NCBI GenBank assembly: GCA_964372275.1
Contig: CAYJRR010000059.1
Coordinates: 1-28,132, forward strand
Source: CAYJRR01 sp964372275 [NCBI: uncultured bacterium]
Lineage (GTDB): Bacteria > CAYJRR01
Reading direction: 5' to 3'
Length of the DNA stretch: 28,132 nucleotides
The position numbers were made by a program, and so were the translations under genes. Positions 1-7,471 of this stretch are shown in pieces. The notes beneath the pieces were generated by a model that did not search any database, was not told the origin of the DNA, and saw nothing but the letters and a program-made list of their open reading frames with translations. Position 1 is the first letter of the stretch; every line of letters starts with the position of its first letter.

Positions 1-2
1 CT

Positions 3-250
3 AGCCGATCCCGGTACAAGTTCTGGCGCCACAAGCGGGCGGAGCACCTGGCGGGGGCCGAGGCTGCCAACCAGCTCAGCTATCTCGCCCCGGAGCTCTA
101 CAACCGCGAGAAGGTCAAGGGCGGGCGCTCGCCCGCCTCGCCGAGCGCTCTGGAGGCGCGCTCGGCGGTCGGGCCCGCGGCGGGGAGGATCCGGCGAAAT
201 CTGCGGAGCCCCGGGCTGCTGCAGGTCCGGTCTTCCTCACGGATGTCTGA
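3..250 (+). pseudogene. 3' fragment of an unrecognised gene, frame unclear at its end
   Basis: Frame 3 is open from the left edge and reads like real coding sequence for about 60 codons (third positions almost all G/C; residues YKFWRHKRAEHLAGAE then NQLSYLAPELYNREKVK). I do not recognise the family. After about base 190 the coding signal fades. Frame 3 stays open to 578, antisense across the next gene, while frame 2 meets a TGA at 248-250 just before that gene's end. Either the gene ends there after a frameshift, or this is a decayed gene end. The 5' part lies outside the window. No signal peptide or membrane segment is visible in the piece. Confidence 0.3.
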
Positions 251-288
251 AGGTCATCCCCGGGTGTATCGCATACGCCGCTCGACCT

Positions 289-1029
289 CTACGGCGCCGG
301 ATGGCAATCGGCGGGACCGCCGACGAACGTCACCGCCGGCTTCTTCAGATCGTCGATCCGAACGGGCACCGTCACCAGGGCGGTATTGTTCAGTGGCGAG
401 CCTTCTGCGCGAAACGAGGCCGCGCAATCGGGCATTTTCGATTTCGCCGACGACGGAACCACGTTCTTCTCGAGAACCTTCTTCCAGCAGGCCTCACCCT
501 CGAGTGCAAGAGGGCAATCGACCTGAAGCCGGTGCCGGTAGGCGACGGAAAGCGCGTTGGCCTTGCGACTCACTTTGAACCTCTCGAGGTTGCCTTCACC
601 CGCGAACACCTTCGTCCCCGATTCGAGATCGAAAATGGCGAACTCCTCGAGGTTTCCGAAGCTGTCGGGCGACCGCACGAACGCCCATGCCTCCACCGCA
701 CCCCAAAAGTAGCCGTCGCTCCCGGCGAGCGGAACCGCTGCCACCTCTGTTGCGCAGAGCGTTTCCGCGGTCGCGCGTTCCTTGCGGGCGAGCACCGAGA
801 TCGCGGTACCCATCACACCAGGGTCGCTCACTTCGATGACGACATGTTTCGGGAGTCCATGACACGTGCGAGAGATCTCCTTGCCGGGCGATAGCTCGCT
901 TGCGCCAAGCGAGGTCGTCAGCTTCCACTCCGCGCGATCGAACCCGGGATTCGACTCGCCGGCGTGAGCCGCCCGGAGGGCGAGAACCGCGAAGATCGTT
1001 CCGGCAATCGAGAAGCGAAGTGCGCCCAT
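289..1029 (-). CDS. Small secreted protein of unknown function with six cysteines
   Basis: The protein is 246 residues. The start chosen is the ATG at 1029, because it opens directly onto a signal peptide (MGALRFSIAGTIFAVLALRA, then AHA-GES cleavage). An upstream in-frame GTG at 1134 would bury that signal. The mature part contains six cysteines (TCHG, ETLCATE, DCPLALEGEAC, PDCAAS and ADCHPAP near the end), consistent with disulfides in the periplasm or outside the cell. I recognise no family. Codon use is visibly less GC-rich than in neighbouring genes, hinting at faster evolution or later acquisition. A TAGCCT hexamer ends 7 bases before the start codon and there is no Shine-Dalgarno site, so the message may be leaderless. 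It lies on the same strand as the TonB receptor, 109 bases downstream of it. Confidence 0.7.
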   Translation of the reverse strand: MGALRFSIAGTIFAVLALRAAHAGESNPGFDRAEWKLTTSLGASELSPGKEISRTCHGLPKHVVIEVSDPGVMGTAISVLARKERATAETLCATEVAAVPLAGSDGYFWGAVEAWAFVRSPDSFGNLEEFAIFDLESGTKVFAGEGNLERFKVSRKANALSVAYRHRLQVDCPLALEGEACWKKVLEKNVVPSSAKSKMPDCAASFRAEGSPLNNTALVTVPVRIDDLKKPAVTFVGGPADCHPAP

Positions 1030-1036
1030 GAGACCA

Positions 1037-1042
1037 AGGCTA
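1037..1042 (-). promoter_or_regulatory. -10-like hexamer TAGCCT, possible leaderless promoter
   Basis: On the minus strand TAGCCT is followed by exactly 7 bases and the ATG at 1029. That spacing would put transcription initiation on or next to the start codon. No convincing -35 box and no Shine-Dalgarno site are visible. Confidence 0.35.
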
Positions 1043-1138
1043 TCAAGAAGAACGGAGTAGTGGCACTCCCCTCTCTCCAACGCAAACCGGCGCGCGCCTG
1101 GAAGCGGCGCGGCGGCGGTAGTCGATCCCGACACCGGC

Positions 1139-3565
1139 TCAGTACTCCAGGCGGACGCCGGCGTAGGGAAGCGTCGGGAGGCCGAGCACGTCGCGGCGCG
1201 CCGGGGGCGTCGGCGGCTGGCCGTCGGGGTCGCCGGCGGTGTAGGCGACGAACTCCGTATTTCTTCGTAGCTGGGCGTTCAGCACCTCGAGGAAGGCGGT
1301 CACCCGATACTGGGGGCGCTGCCAGGTGCGCTCGGCGCGCAGGTCGAGGCGCAGATAGGGCGGGTAGCGGGCGTCGTTGAGCGGGCCCATCTCGGACGGC
1401 ACCCAGATGTTCCGCGGGCCCGCGTCGTTGGTGGCGTCCGGCTCGACGCGGAACGCCTCGATCGGGGTGTAGGGCTTCCCCGATCCGAACCGCCCGGTCG
1501 CGGAGAAGGTCCAGCGGTCGTTCGGACGAAAGGATCCGACCAGGTTTCCGGTGTGGCGCTGGTCCTGGTACGGCGGGAAGTGCCGGTCGGCGGGATCGTC
1601 GATCAAGGGATTGAACGTCTCCACCTCCAGGAACGAATAGTTGAGCTCCACGCGTCCCCCACGCCCGACCTCGTGCCGCAGCGACAGCTCCGCCCCCCAG
1701 GCTTCGGTGCGGGCGGCGTTCTTGAAGGGCCGGTCGAGCTTCTCCAGGTCGTCGAGCGACGGGCGATCGAAGTCGACCGAGCCGAAGTCCTCGGGGAGAA
1801 TCTGATCGAAGATCTTCTTGTAGTACCCTTCGATCTGGATCCACGGGCCCCGCTCGCCGAGCGGCTCCCCTTCGTAGCCGGCGACCAGGTGGGTGGCGCG
1901 TTCGGCCCGGAGATCCGGATTGCCGAAGTCGGGGTCGAGCAGCACCGGATTGAGCGGCGGCTGGTGGAACAGGCCGCACGCCGCCTTGAGCGAGTGCCGC
2001 TCGCCGAGGGCGTACGACGCGTTCAGCCGCGGACCGACGTTCCACTCGTGGGTCGCGTCGGTCCAGGTCAGCCGCGCGCCGGGTTGCAGCGTCAGCCGCC
2101 CGATCGATCGCTTGTACTGCCCGTACAGTCCGGCGACGTGGAAGCCGCGCTCGGGGAACAGGTCGGTGAGCGGCAGGTTCGGGTCGCCGCCGAACGCGAC
2201 CCCGGGCTGCAGGCGGCGCACGTCCGCCATTCGCCCCGCCAGCCGGAAGAAGGCGCGGTTGAGGTAGAGGCCGGCGTCCCAGGCCGTCCCGCGCTCCGGC
2301 GCGGAGACCAGGTCGAGGCGCAGCGAGTCGTTGAGCGCGTCGACGTCGACCGCCAGCGGATCGGTGCCGACGGAGCTCGCGCGGAGGCGGTCGTCGACGC
2401 GGGAGAGGCTGGTCTTGAGCAGCGCCGATCCGCCGATCACCCGCGTCCACCGGATCCACCCGAGCAGTTGCCGGTCGTCGAAGCCGATCTCGTCCTCGAT
2501 CCCCTTCTCCGGATCGTCGATCGCGAACTCCGAGAGGCGGTTGCGCACGTAGAGGCCGTTCACGCCGACGGTGTCCCGCGCCCCGATGCGCCACGTCCCG
2601 CGGGCGAACAGGTCGAGGAAGTAGGGGGCGGCGACCGGATCGTCGCCGCCGCTGCGGCCGAGGAGGAACAGGATCGGCTCGTAGTCGCTGCGCCGCGCGG
2701 AGAGAAGCCAACCGTCGGGGAGGAGGCGCGCGGCCCCCTCTCCCGCCGGACGGCCCCCTTCGAGCCGCGTATTGACGCTGATCAGCGACGCCTCGGCCAT
2801 CGCGTGGAGGCGGTCGCTCCGCGGCTCCTTGTACCGGATGGCGATGATCCCCGAGAGCGCCTCGGGGAAGGAGGCGAGCTGGCCGCCGGTATAGACCGAC
2901 GCCTCCTCCAGGAGGTCGGCGTTGAAGATCGTCCCGCCGCCGACCGGCTGGAACGGGTTGAAGACGAGCACGTCGTCCAGGAAGAAGTAGGTCTGGTAGA
3001 CGTCGCCGCCGCGGATGTAGAGAACCGGCGCGTAGTCGGAAACCGGGACGATCCCCGGCTTCAGCGTGAGTGCGCGGGTCACGTCCTCCATCGAACCCGG
3101 GGTGCGGTCGACGACGCCGGCCTCGACGCGGTGGCTGGAGAGGGTCGGCGACGGATCGACGCGCGGGCGGCGATCCTCGGAAATGGTCATCTCCTGACCG
3201 GCGGCCTCGATCGGTGCCGGGAGCAGGCGGACGACGAGCGGCCCGCCACCGGGGTCGAGGTCGCGGAGCGTGGTGGCGAGATAGCCGTCGGCGACGGCGG
3301 TCACGTCGACGCGCGCCGGAAAGGCGGCGGCGATCCGAAACGACCCGTCGGACCCGGTGCGGCCTTCGGCGAGGGGGGCGGCCGTGCCCGGCTCCGCCGT
3401 CGCCGAGGCGCGGACGGCGACGCGCGCGCCGGCGATCGGGCGATCGTCGGTCACGTCCCGGACGTGCCCGGCGAGCGTCGACGCGGCGGCGCGCTCCGCG
3501 GGCGCGGCGAGCGCCGCCACGCACGCGATCCGGAGTCCGAAGCGGCCGAGGATACGGGCGCGCAC
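1139..3565 (-). CDS. TonB-dependent receptor with N-terminal carboxypeptidase-regulatory-like domain
   Basis: This is an outer-membrane active transporter, 808 residues, powered through TonB/ExbBD. The start is GTG, opening on a signal peptide (about residues 1-29). Residues 30-115 form a CarboxypepD_reg-like beta domain (GHVRD, PIAGARV, GSDGSFRI), typical of SusC/CirA-type receptors. Residues 120-245 are the plug, with the characteristic LYIRGGD...FFLDDV segment at 182-200. The remainder alternates short aromatic beta strands, as in a 22-strand barrel, and ends in an aromatic residue (GVRLEY), the usual beta-barrel assembly signal. The substrate cannot be read from sequence. No SusD-like partner is adjacent. 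It diverges from a metallophosphoesterase only 53 bases away, so uptake of a phosphorylated or phosphate-releasing substrate is a plausible but unproven link. Confidence 0.92.
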   Translation of the reverse strand: MRARILGRFGLRIACVAALAAPAERAAASTLAGHVRDVTDDRPIAGARVAVRASATAEPGTAAPLAEGRTGSDGSFRIAAAFPARVDVTAVADGYLATTLRDLDPGGGPLVVRLLPAPIEAAGQEMTISEDRRPRVDPSPTLSSHRVEAGVVDRTPGSMEDVTRALTLKPGIVPVSDYAPVLYIRGGDVYQTYFFLDDVLVFNPFQPVGGGTIFNADLLEEASVYTGGQLASFPEALSGIIAIRYKEPRSDRLHAMAEASLISVNTRLEGGRPAGEGAARLLPDGWLLSARRSDYEPILFLLGRSGGDDPVAAPYFLDLFARGTWRIGARDTVGVNGLYVRNRLSEFAIDDPEKGIEDEIGFDDRQLLGWIRWTRVIGGSALLKTSLSRVDDRLRASSVGTDPLAVDVDALNDSLRLDLVSAPERGTAWDAGLYLNRAFFRLAGRMADVRRLQPGVAFGGDPNLPLTDLFPERGFHVAGLYGQYKRSIGRLTLQPGARLTWTDATHEWNVGPRLNASYALGERHSLKAACGLFHQPPLNPVLLDPDFGNPDLRAERATHLVAGYEGEPLGERGPWIQIEGYYKKIFDQILPEDFGSVDFDRPSLDDLEKLDRPFKNAARTEAWGAELSLRHEVGRGGRVELNYSFLEVETFNPLIDDPADRHFPPYQDQRHTGNLVGSFRPNDRWTFSATGRFGSGKPYTPIEAFRVEPDATNDAGPRNIWVPSEMGPLNDARYPPYLRLDLRAERTWQRPQYRVTAFLEVLNAQLRRNTEFVAYTAGDPDGQPPTPPARRDVLGLPTLPYAGVRLEY

Positions 3566-3603
3566 GTCCGTCCGTTCTCTACCATCGGCTGCGCGGCGCG
3601 TGC

Positions 3604-3609
3604 TAGCGT
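3604..3609 (+). promoter_or_regulatory. -10-like hexamer TAGCGT before the metallophosphoesterase
   Basis: TAGCGT lies 9 bases before the ATG at 3619 in the 53-bp divergent space shared with the TonB receptor. Its first three bases also form an in-frame TAG, so translation cannot start further upstream. There is no Shine-Dalgarno site, which fits a leaderless transcript. Confidence 0.35.
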
Positions 3610-3618
3610 CACCGACCG

Positions 3619-4845
3619 ATGTCCGTCGGCGCGGTCGCGCTCCTCTTCGCCCTCAAGGGGCCCTACGTGAGCGCGATCTCCCACCAGGCGGCCGAGGTCC
3701 GCTGGGAGGCCCCCGTCCTCGCCGGCTCGCCCGCGCTCGTCCTCGGCAGCGGCGGCGCATGGAGCGTCACCGTCAAGGCCGACCTCGAAGACGGAATGGC
3801 GGTCGCCCGGATCGAGGGGCTACGGCCCGACACCGCCTACCGCTACCGCGCGGAGGTCCCGGGCGGATGGAGCCCGACCCAATCGCTGCGCACCTTTCCC
3901 ACGACCGGATCGCCGGTCGAGTTCGTCGTCTTCGGCGACACGCGGAACGACCACGCGACCCACGCGCGGATCGCCGACCGGATCGCCGCCGAGAGCCCCG
4001 ACTTCGTCGTCAATACCGGAGACCTCGTCGCCGACGGAACCGAGCCCACCCATTGGGACGCGTTCTTCGAAGCCGAGCGGCGGCTCCTCGCCGTCGCGCC
4101 GCTCTTTCCGGCGGTGGGCAATCACGACGCGCGCGGACTCCTGAACCGTTCGCTCCTCCCGCGCTACTTCCCCGGCGGCCGCTACCGGAGCGTGCGCGCC
4201 GGCTCGGCCGCGCTGCTGATCCTCGACAGCACGCAGTCGATCTCCACCGGCTCGGAGCAGGGCCGTTGGCTCCTGCGCGCGTTGCAGGAGGCGCGTGCCG
4301 CCGTCGATCGCGGCGAGGCGCGGTGGATCTTCGCCGTTCACCACCATCCGGTCTGGTCCTCCGGCCACCACGGAGGCGACCGCGCGCTCCGGCGGGAGCT
4401 CGTCCCGCTCTACGAGCGGTTCGGCGTGACGGCGGTCTTCTCCGGACACGACCACCTCTACGAACGGCTGGAGAGCGGCGGGATCACCTACTTCGTGACC
4501 GGCGGCGGTGGCGCCCCGCTCTACGAGTCGACCGGCCTCCCCGAGACCCGCGCCCGCGCGAAGTCGCATCACTACCTGCGGGTGACCGCCGACGAGACGG
4601 CGTTGACGGTCGTCGCCGTCGATCCGGCCGGAAACGTGCTCGACCGGACCACCTTCTCGCCGGCAAGCCCGCCGGCCCCCGCGCGGCGGGATCGGCTGCC
4701 GGCGCTCGCCCCGTTCGGCGGCCTGGCGCTGGCCGCCGCCGCGGCGTGGCGATGGAGCGGCCGGCTCTCCCGCGGCAGAGGTCCGAGGGCGGTCCTCGAG
4801 GAGCGCGCGGCGCGGACCTCTACCGAGACGACCGGCGGCGAGTGA
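3619..4845 (+). CDS. Purple-acid-phosphatase-like metallophosphoesterase, C-terminal membrane anchor
   Basis: The protein has 408 residues. It is a calcineurin-like metal-dependent phosphoesterase, here preceded by a fibronectin-III-like domain (about residues 15-95, ending GLRPDTAYRYRAEV) as in purple acid phosphatases. Metal-binding motifs are all present in order: GDTR at 106, NTGD at 132, GNHD at 167, HHHP at 241 and GHDH at 276. The N-terminus has a short hydrophobic stretch that may act as a weak signal sequence. A hydrophobic stretch near 361-379 followed by arginines could anchor the C-terminus. An in-frame stop at 3604-3606 makes 3619 the first possible start. The last 26 bases overlap, tail to tail, the 3' end of a paralogous phosphoesterase. 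The substrate is unknown; phosphate release from organic phosphates outside the cytoplasm is the family role. Confidence 0.9.
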   Translation: MSVGAVALLFALKGPYVSAISHQAAEVRWEAPVLAGSPALVLGSGGAWSVTVKADLEDGMAVARIEGLRPDTAYRYRAEVPGGWSPTQSLRTFPTTGSPVEFVVFGDTRNDHATHARIADRIAAESPDFVVNTGDLVADGTEPTHWDAFFEAERRLLAVAPLFPAVGNHDARGLLNRSLLPRYFPGGRYRSVRAGSAALLILDSTQSISTGSEQGRWLLRALQEARAAVDRGEARWIFAVHHHPVWSSGHHGGDRALRRELVPLYERFGVTAVFSGHDHLYERLESGGITYFVTGGGGAPLYESTGLPETRARAKSHHYLRVTADETALTVVAVDPAGNVLDRTTFSPASPPAPARRDRLPALAPFGGLALAAAAAWRWSGRLSRGRGPRAVLEERAARTSTETTGGE

Positions 4846-6097
4846 CCGCCAGGCCGAACGCCAAGGCGCCCAGGGCCGCGACCGCCGCCGGCGCAATGCC
4901 GCCACGCAGGCGACCCACGTCGCACGACCCGCCTCCGCCGCCGTCACGCGCCGCCGGGTCGGCCGGACCGACCGCGGTCACCTCCCACGGGCCGCGGCCC
5001 CCGCCCGACCCGCCCCCGCCGCTTCCGCTGGGTGGGCCCTTCTGGATCCGCCGCTCGTCGATCAGCGATCCGTCCGGCCGATAGGCGCGCAGGTCGAGAA
5101 CCCCGCCGTCGAGGTCGGCGATCACCGCATGGCGCACCGATTCGGCGATCACCTGTCCCTCCACCGGCGACTCCATCGAACGCGGCGAGACGCCGCCGCC
5201 GCCGGTCACCAGGTAGACGATCCCGTCCCGCTCGATCCGCTCGTAGTTGTGGTCGTGCCCGGCGAAGACGACGTCGACGCCGTACTGCTTGTAGAGCGGA
5301 TTCAGGTGGGTGAGCACGCTGCCGGTGTTGCCGTGCATCCCCGACGAGTAGGCGGGGTGATGGTGGTAGGCGAAGATCCACTCGACGGCGGGATCGGCGC
5401 TCGCCTCCGCCAGCTCCGACTGGATCCACTGGTACTGCGACGAGCCGGAGCCGTGGCTGGAGTTGGTGTCGATCGCCAGGAAGAAGGCGTTCCCCCAACG
5501 AAACGAATAGTAGTTCGGCCGGGCGAAGCCGAACTGGTACTGCGAGGGGGAGTCGTGGTTCCCCGGCGCCGGGAAGATCGGCGCGTTCTTCAGGAGCTCC
5601 GCTTCCACCGCGAAGAACTGCGTGTAGTCGGTCCCGTCGACGATGTCGCCCGTGTTGAGGAAGAAGTCGGGAGCGAACGGGACGATCGAGGCGACCACGG
5701 CGGCATGACCGGACGAATCGGAACGGTTGTCGCCGGTGACGGCGAAGCGGAACGGTTCCGGCTGCGCCGGCGCGGTGACGAACGATCCGACGGGGCTGGT
5801 ATCGCCCCCCGAGATCACCCGGTACTGGAATCCCTGCGAGGGGGCGAGGCCGTTCACCGTGGCGCGGTAGAGCGCCCCCGAGATCGCCTGCGCGTCGACG
5901 GCGTGGTCGAAGGTGCCTCCGATGCCGTACTCCAGGCGCTGGGTCCCGCCGGCGCTTCCCGCCTGCCAGGCGACGGTCACGGTGGAGGAGGTGGCGTCCT
6001 GGATCCACGGCCTCCGCACGAAGGCGGCCTGCGCGGGGGTGGCAAGGAGCAGGAGTCCGGCGCTGCCGAGGACTGCGGTCGTCGATCGGGGGAGCAT
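4820..6097 (-). CDS. Secreted purple-acid-phosphatase-like metallophosphoesterase with Gly/Cys C-terminal sorting signal
   Basis: The protein has 425 residues. Signal peptide is at 1-24 (LLLLATPAQA). A fibronectin-III-like purple-acid-phosphatase N-domain spans about 25-110, and the metallophosphoesterase domain spans about 115-340 with GDN at 122, NTGD at 148, GNHD at 179, HHHP at 245 and GHDH at 280. A glycine-rich linker (355-368) leads to a C-terminal tripartite signal: GGGGGSC at 386-392, hydrophobic helix 400-418, then RRR. This resembles MYXO-/Synerg-CTERM-type sorting signals, so the protein is probably processed and surface-anchored. The start is the ATG at 6097, with an AAAGGA Shine-Dalgarno site; longer upstream reading frames lack a signal peptide. 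It is clearly paralogous to the convergent gene at 3619 (matching WIFA.HHHP and the GHDH...YER region). Confidence 0.92.
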   Translation of the reverse strand: MLPRSTTAVLGSAGLLLLATPAQAAFVRRPWIQDATSSTVTVAWQAGSAGGTQRLEYGIGGTFDHAVDAQAISGALYRATVNGLAPSQGFQYRVISGGDTSPVGSFVTAPAQPEPFRFAVTGDNRSDSSGHAAVVASIVPFAPDFFLNTGDIVDGTDYTQFFAVEAELLKNAPIFPAPGNHDSPSQYQFGFARPNYYSFRWGNAFFLAIDTNSSHGSGSSQYQWIQSELAEASADPAVEWIFAYHHHPAYSSGMHGNTGSVLTHLNPLYKQYGVDVVFAGHDHNYERIERDGIVYLVTGGGGVSPRSMESPVEGQVIAESVRHAVIADLDGGVLDLRAYRPDGSLIDERRIQKGPPSGSGGGGSGGGRGPWEVTAVGPADPAARDGGGGGSCDVGRLRGGIAPAAVAALGALAFGLAVTRRRSSR

Positions 6098-6204
6098 GCT
6101 CGTCCTTTCGTCGTGGTGGATCGACCGCTCCCCCTTCACCCGAGCAATCGGCGTGCCCCTCCCCGTGAGCCTGCAAAACCCCGGAACGCGCCGGTCTCTT
6201 CCGG

Positions 6205-6231
6205 AAAAAACGCGGCCCGGACCGGCCGGCG
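6205..6231 (-). terminator. Intrinsic terminator after plsY
   Basis: On the minus strand, 15 bases after the plsY stop codon, the arms CGC-c-GGCC and GGCC-GCG surround a 6-base loop. Six consecutive T residues follow at once. This is a standard rho-independent terminator and closes the terB-like/plsY unit before the metallophosphoesterase gene downstream. Confidence 0.8.
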
Positions 6232-6246
6232 CTCGCGTCGCTCCGG

Positions 6247-6831
6247 TCACATCCGGGGCTCCGCCCCTCCGATCAGCCGCCGCACGTTCGCCTTGTGGCG
6301 GATCAACACCAGCGCCGCGATCCCGGCGGCCAACGGCAGCCATCCACGCGATTCGGGACGCAGCACCAAGAGGACGAGGAGCGTCGGCATGGCCGAAAGC
6401 GCGCCGATCGACGACACCCGCGTCGCAAGGACGACGATCCCCCACACCGCCGCCGCCCCGAGGGTCGCGATCGGCGCCAGCGCCAGGAAGACACCGGCGG
6501 AGGTGGCCACCCCTTTCCCTCCCTGGAAACCGAGAAAGATCGAGAAGCAGTGCCCGGCGACGCACAGGAGGCCCGCCGCCGACACGAGCCACCACGGGCC
6601 GCCGCTCGCGCGCGCCACGAGGACCGGCACCAGGCCCTTCAGGAGGTCGACCGCCAGCGTGACGAGCCCGAGCCGGCGGCCGAGGGCGCGCGCCACGTTG
6701 GTCGCGCCGATGTTCCCGCTGCCGACGGTCCGCACGTCGATCCCCTTCCAACGGCCGAGCAGGACGCCGGTCGGGAACGACCCGGCCAGGTAGGACAAGA
6801 CGAGCAGCGCCGCGGCGGCGAACGTACTCAC
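6247..6831 (-). CDS. plsY: Acyl-phosphate:glycerol-3-phosphate acyltransferase PlsY
   Basis: The enzyme is an inner-membrane protein that moves an acyl group from acyl-phosphate (made by PlsX) to glycerol-3-phosphate, the first committed step of phospholipid synthesis in most bacteria. The protein has 194 residues, the usual length, with about seven hydrophobic helices. All three family motifs are visible: SGNIGATN at 38-45, DLLKG at 62-66, and GHCFS...GFQGGKG at 93-107. The start is GTG at 6831, chosen because it gives the normal PlsY N-terminus (hydrophobic helix, then SFPTG) and follows an AGGA closely. It begins 8 bases after the stop of the TerB-like gene, so the two are co-transcribed and probably translationally coupled. 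An intrinsic terminator follows. Confidence 0.95.
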   Translation of the reverse strand: MSTFAAAALLVLSYLAGSFPTGVLLGRWKGIDVRTVGSGNIGATNVARALGRRLGLVTLAVDLLKGLVPVLVARASGGPWWLVSAAGLLCVAGHCFSIFLGFQGGKGVATSAGVFLALAPIATLGAAAVWGIVVLATRVSSIGALSAMPTLLVLLVLRPESRGWLPLAAGIAALVLIRHKANVRRLIGGAEPRM

Positions 6832-6839
6832 CTTCCTGC

Positions 6840-7274
6840 CTAGCGCACGTACTTCAGGGAGAGGATCTCGATCGTCCGTTCGGCGAGCGCGTCGTCGATG
6901 CCGAGCGCCGCCTGGATCGCCTCGAGCATCCGCTCCTCGGCCTCGTCGATCGTGCCGTTGGACAGCGCCAGATCGACCGCCAGCACGAAACACTTCTTCC
7001 GCACCCGCTCGTCTTCGATCTTCGTCAGCGCCTCGACCGAGCCGGCCAATCCGCCGTGTCGCGCGACGATCTTGTTGGCCTCCGGAAGCAGCTCGGCGAA
7101 CTCCTTCCCGTCGAACTCGGGCAGGGTGTTGAAGTAGGCCTCGATCATCGACAGTTCCGGACCCTCCATCACCCCGTCGGCCGAGCTGATCAGCATCATG
7201 GCGTGCAGCAGGAGGACGTCGTCGGTCGGACGCTTCGCCGGTGGCGTGGCGGCAAGCTTTGATAACAGGCCCAT
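6840..7274 (-). CDS. TerB-like (tellurite-resistance family) cytoplasmic protein
   Basis: The protein has 144 residues, all alpha-helical in appearance, with no signal or membrane segment. It has the TerB/DUF533-type layout: two helical repeats each carrying a short acidic loop, SADGVMEGPE at 31-40 and SNGTIDEAEE at 105-114, where TerB binds metal. TerB proteins form membrane-linked complexes in stress and tellurite resistance, but many stand-alone members have no tested role. The start at 7274 is preferred over a GTG four codons earlier because GGGAGA sits 6 bases before it. It lies 8 bases upstream of plsY in one transcription unit, suggesting a membrane-related housekeeping role rather than tellurite resistance, since no other ter genes are present. 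Confidence 0.8.
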   Translation of the reverse strand: MGLLSKLAATPPAKRPTDDVLLLHAMMLISSADGVMEGPELSMIEAYFNTLPEFDGKEFAELLPEANKIVARHGGLAGSVEALTKIEDERVRKKCFVLAVDLALSNGTIDEAEERMLEAIQAALGIDDALAERTIEILSLKYVR

Positions 7275-7286
7275 TCGTTCTCCCAC

Positions 7287-7303
7287 GGGGACGCGGCGTC
7301 CCC
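7287..7303 (-). promoter_or_regulatory. Perfect 8-bp-arm hairpin in the leader of the TerB-like gene
   Basis: GGGGACGC and GCGTCCCC are separated by one base. The palindrome ends 12 bases before the TerB-like start codon, directly upstream of its Shine-Dalgarno site. A -10-like TAGGGT lies at 7314-7319 (minus), so the repeat would sit in the first bases of the transcript. It could be an operator, a 5' stabilising stem-loop, or chance in GC-rich DNA. Confidence 0.35.
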
Positions 7304-7313
7304 GGCGCGCCGG

Positions 7314-7319
7314 ACCCTA
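7314..7319 (-). promoter_or_regulatory. -10-like hexamer TAGGGT for the terB-like/plsY unit
   Basis: TAGGGT on the minus strand, 39 bases before the start codon, matches the TAnnnT pattern seen before several genes in this window. Initiation about 7 bases further on would give a short leader containing the hairpin and the Shine-Dalgarno site. Confidence 0.3.
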
Positions 7320-7444
7320 CCGCCGCCGGCGCCGGAGGACAACGACGCCCCGGGGGCGACATCGAGAATCCACCCACCGGACAAGGGGATCGCGTCTTTC
7401 CGGGCGGTTGCGCGCGGCACGCCGATTGCCTCCCGCGGGCCAGA

Positions 7445-7460
7445 CTGAATATACATTCAG
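7445..7460. promoter_or_regulatory. Perfect inverted repeat CTGAAT-ATAC-ATTCAG, likely operator/promoter
   Basis: Two 6-bp arms around ATAC form an AT-rich island in otherwise GC-rich DNA, ending 11 bases before the ATG at 7472. The repeat contains TATACA/TACATT, which could serve as a -10 element, with TTGCCT at 7426-7431 as a weak -35. The size and symmetry suit a dimeric repressor such as a TetR-family protein. No regulator gene is adjacent. Confidence 0.5.
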
Positions 7461-7471
7461 AAAGGAACGCC

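Noticed and set aside
918-3524. 868-codon minus-strand frame overlapping the receptor in another phase
   Set aside because: Arg/Pro-rich nonsense translation; the receptor frame shows signal peptide, plug and barrel features.
1553-3670. 705-codon plus-strand frame opposite the TonB receptor
   Set aside because: It is the antisense shadow of a clear receptor gene; its translation is Arg/Gly/Glu-rich without domains, as expected in GC-rich DNA.
6840-7274. Tellurite-resistance operon
   Set aside because: Only a TerB-like gene is present; no terC, terD, terZ or terA neighbours, and it is joined to plsY.
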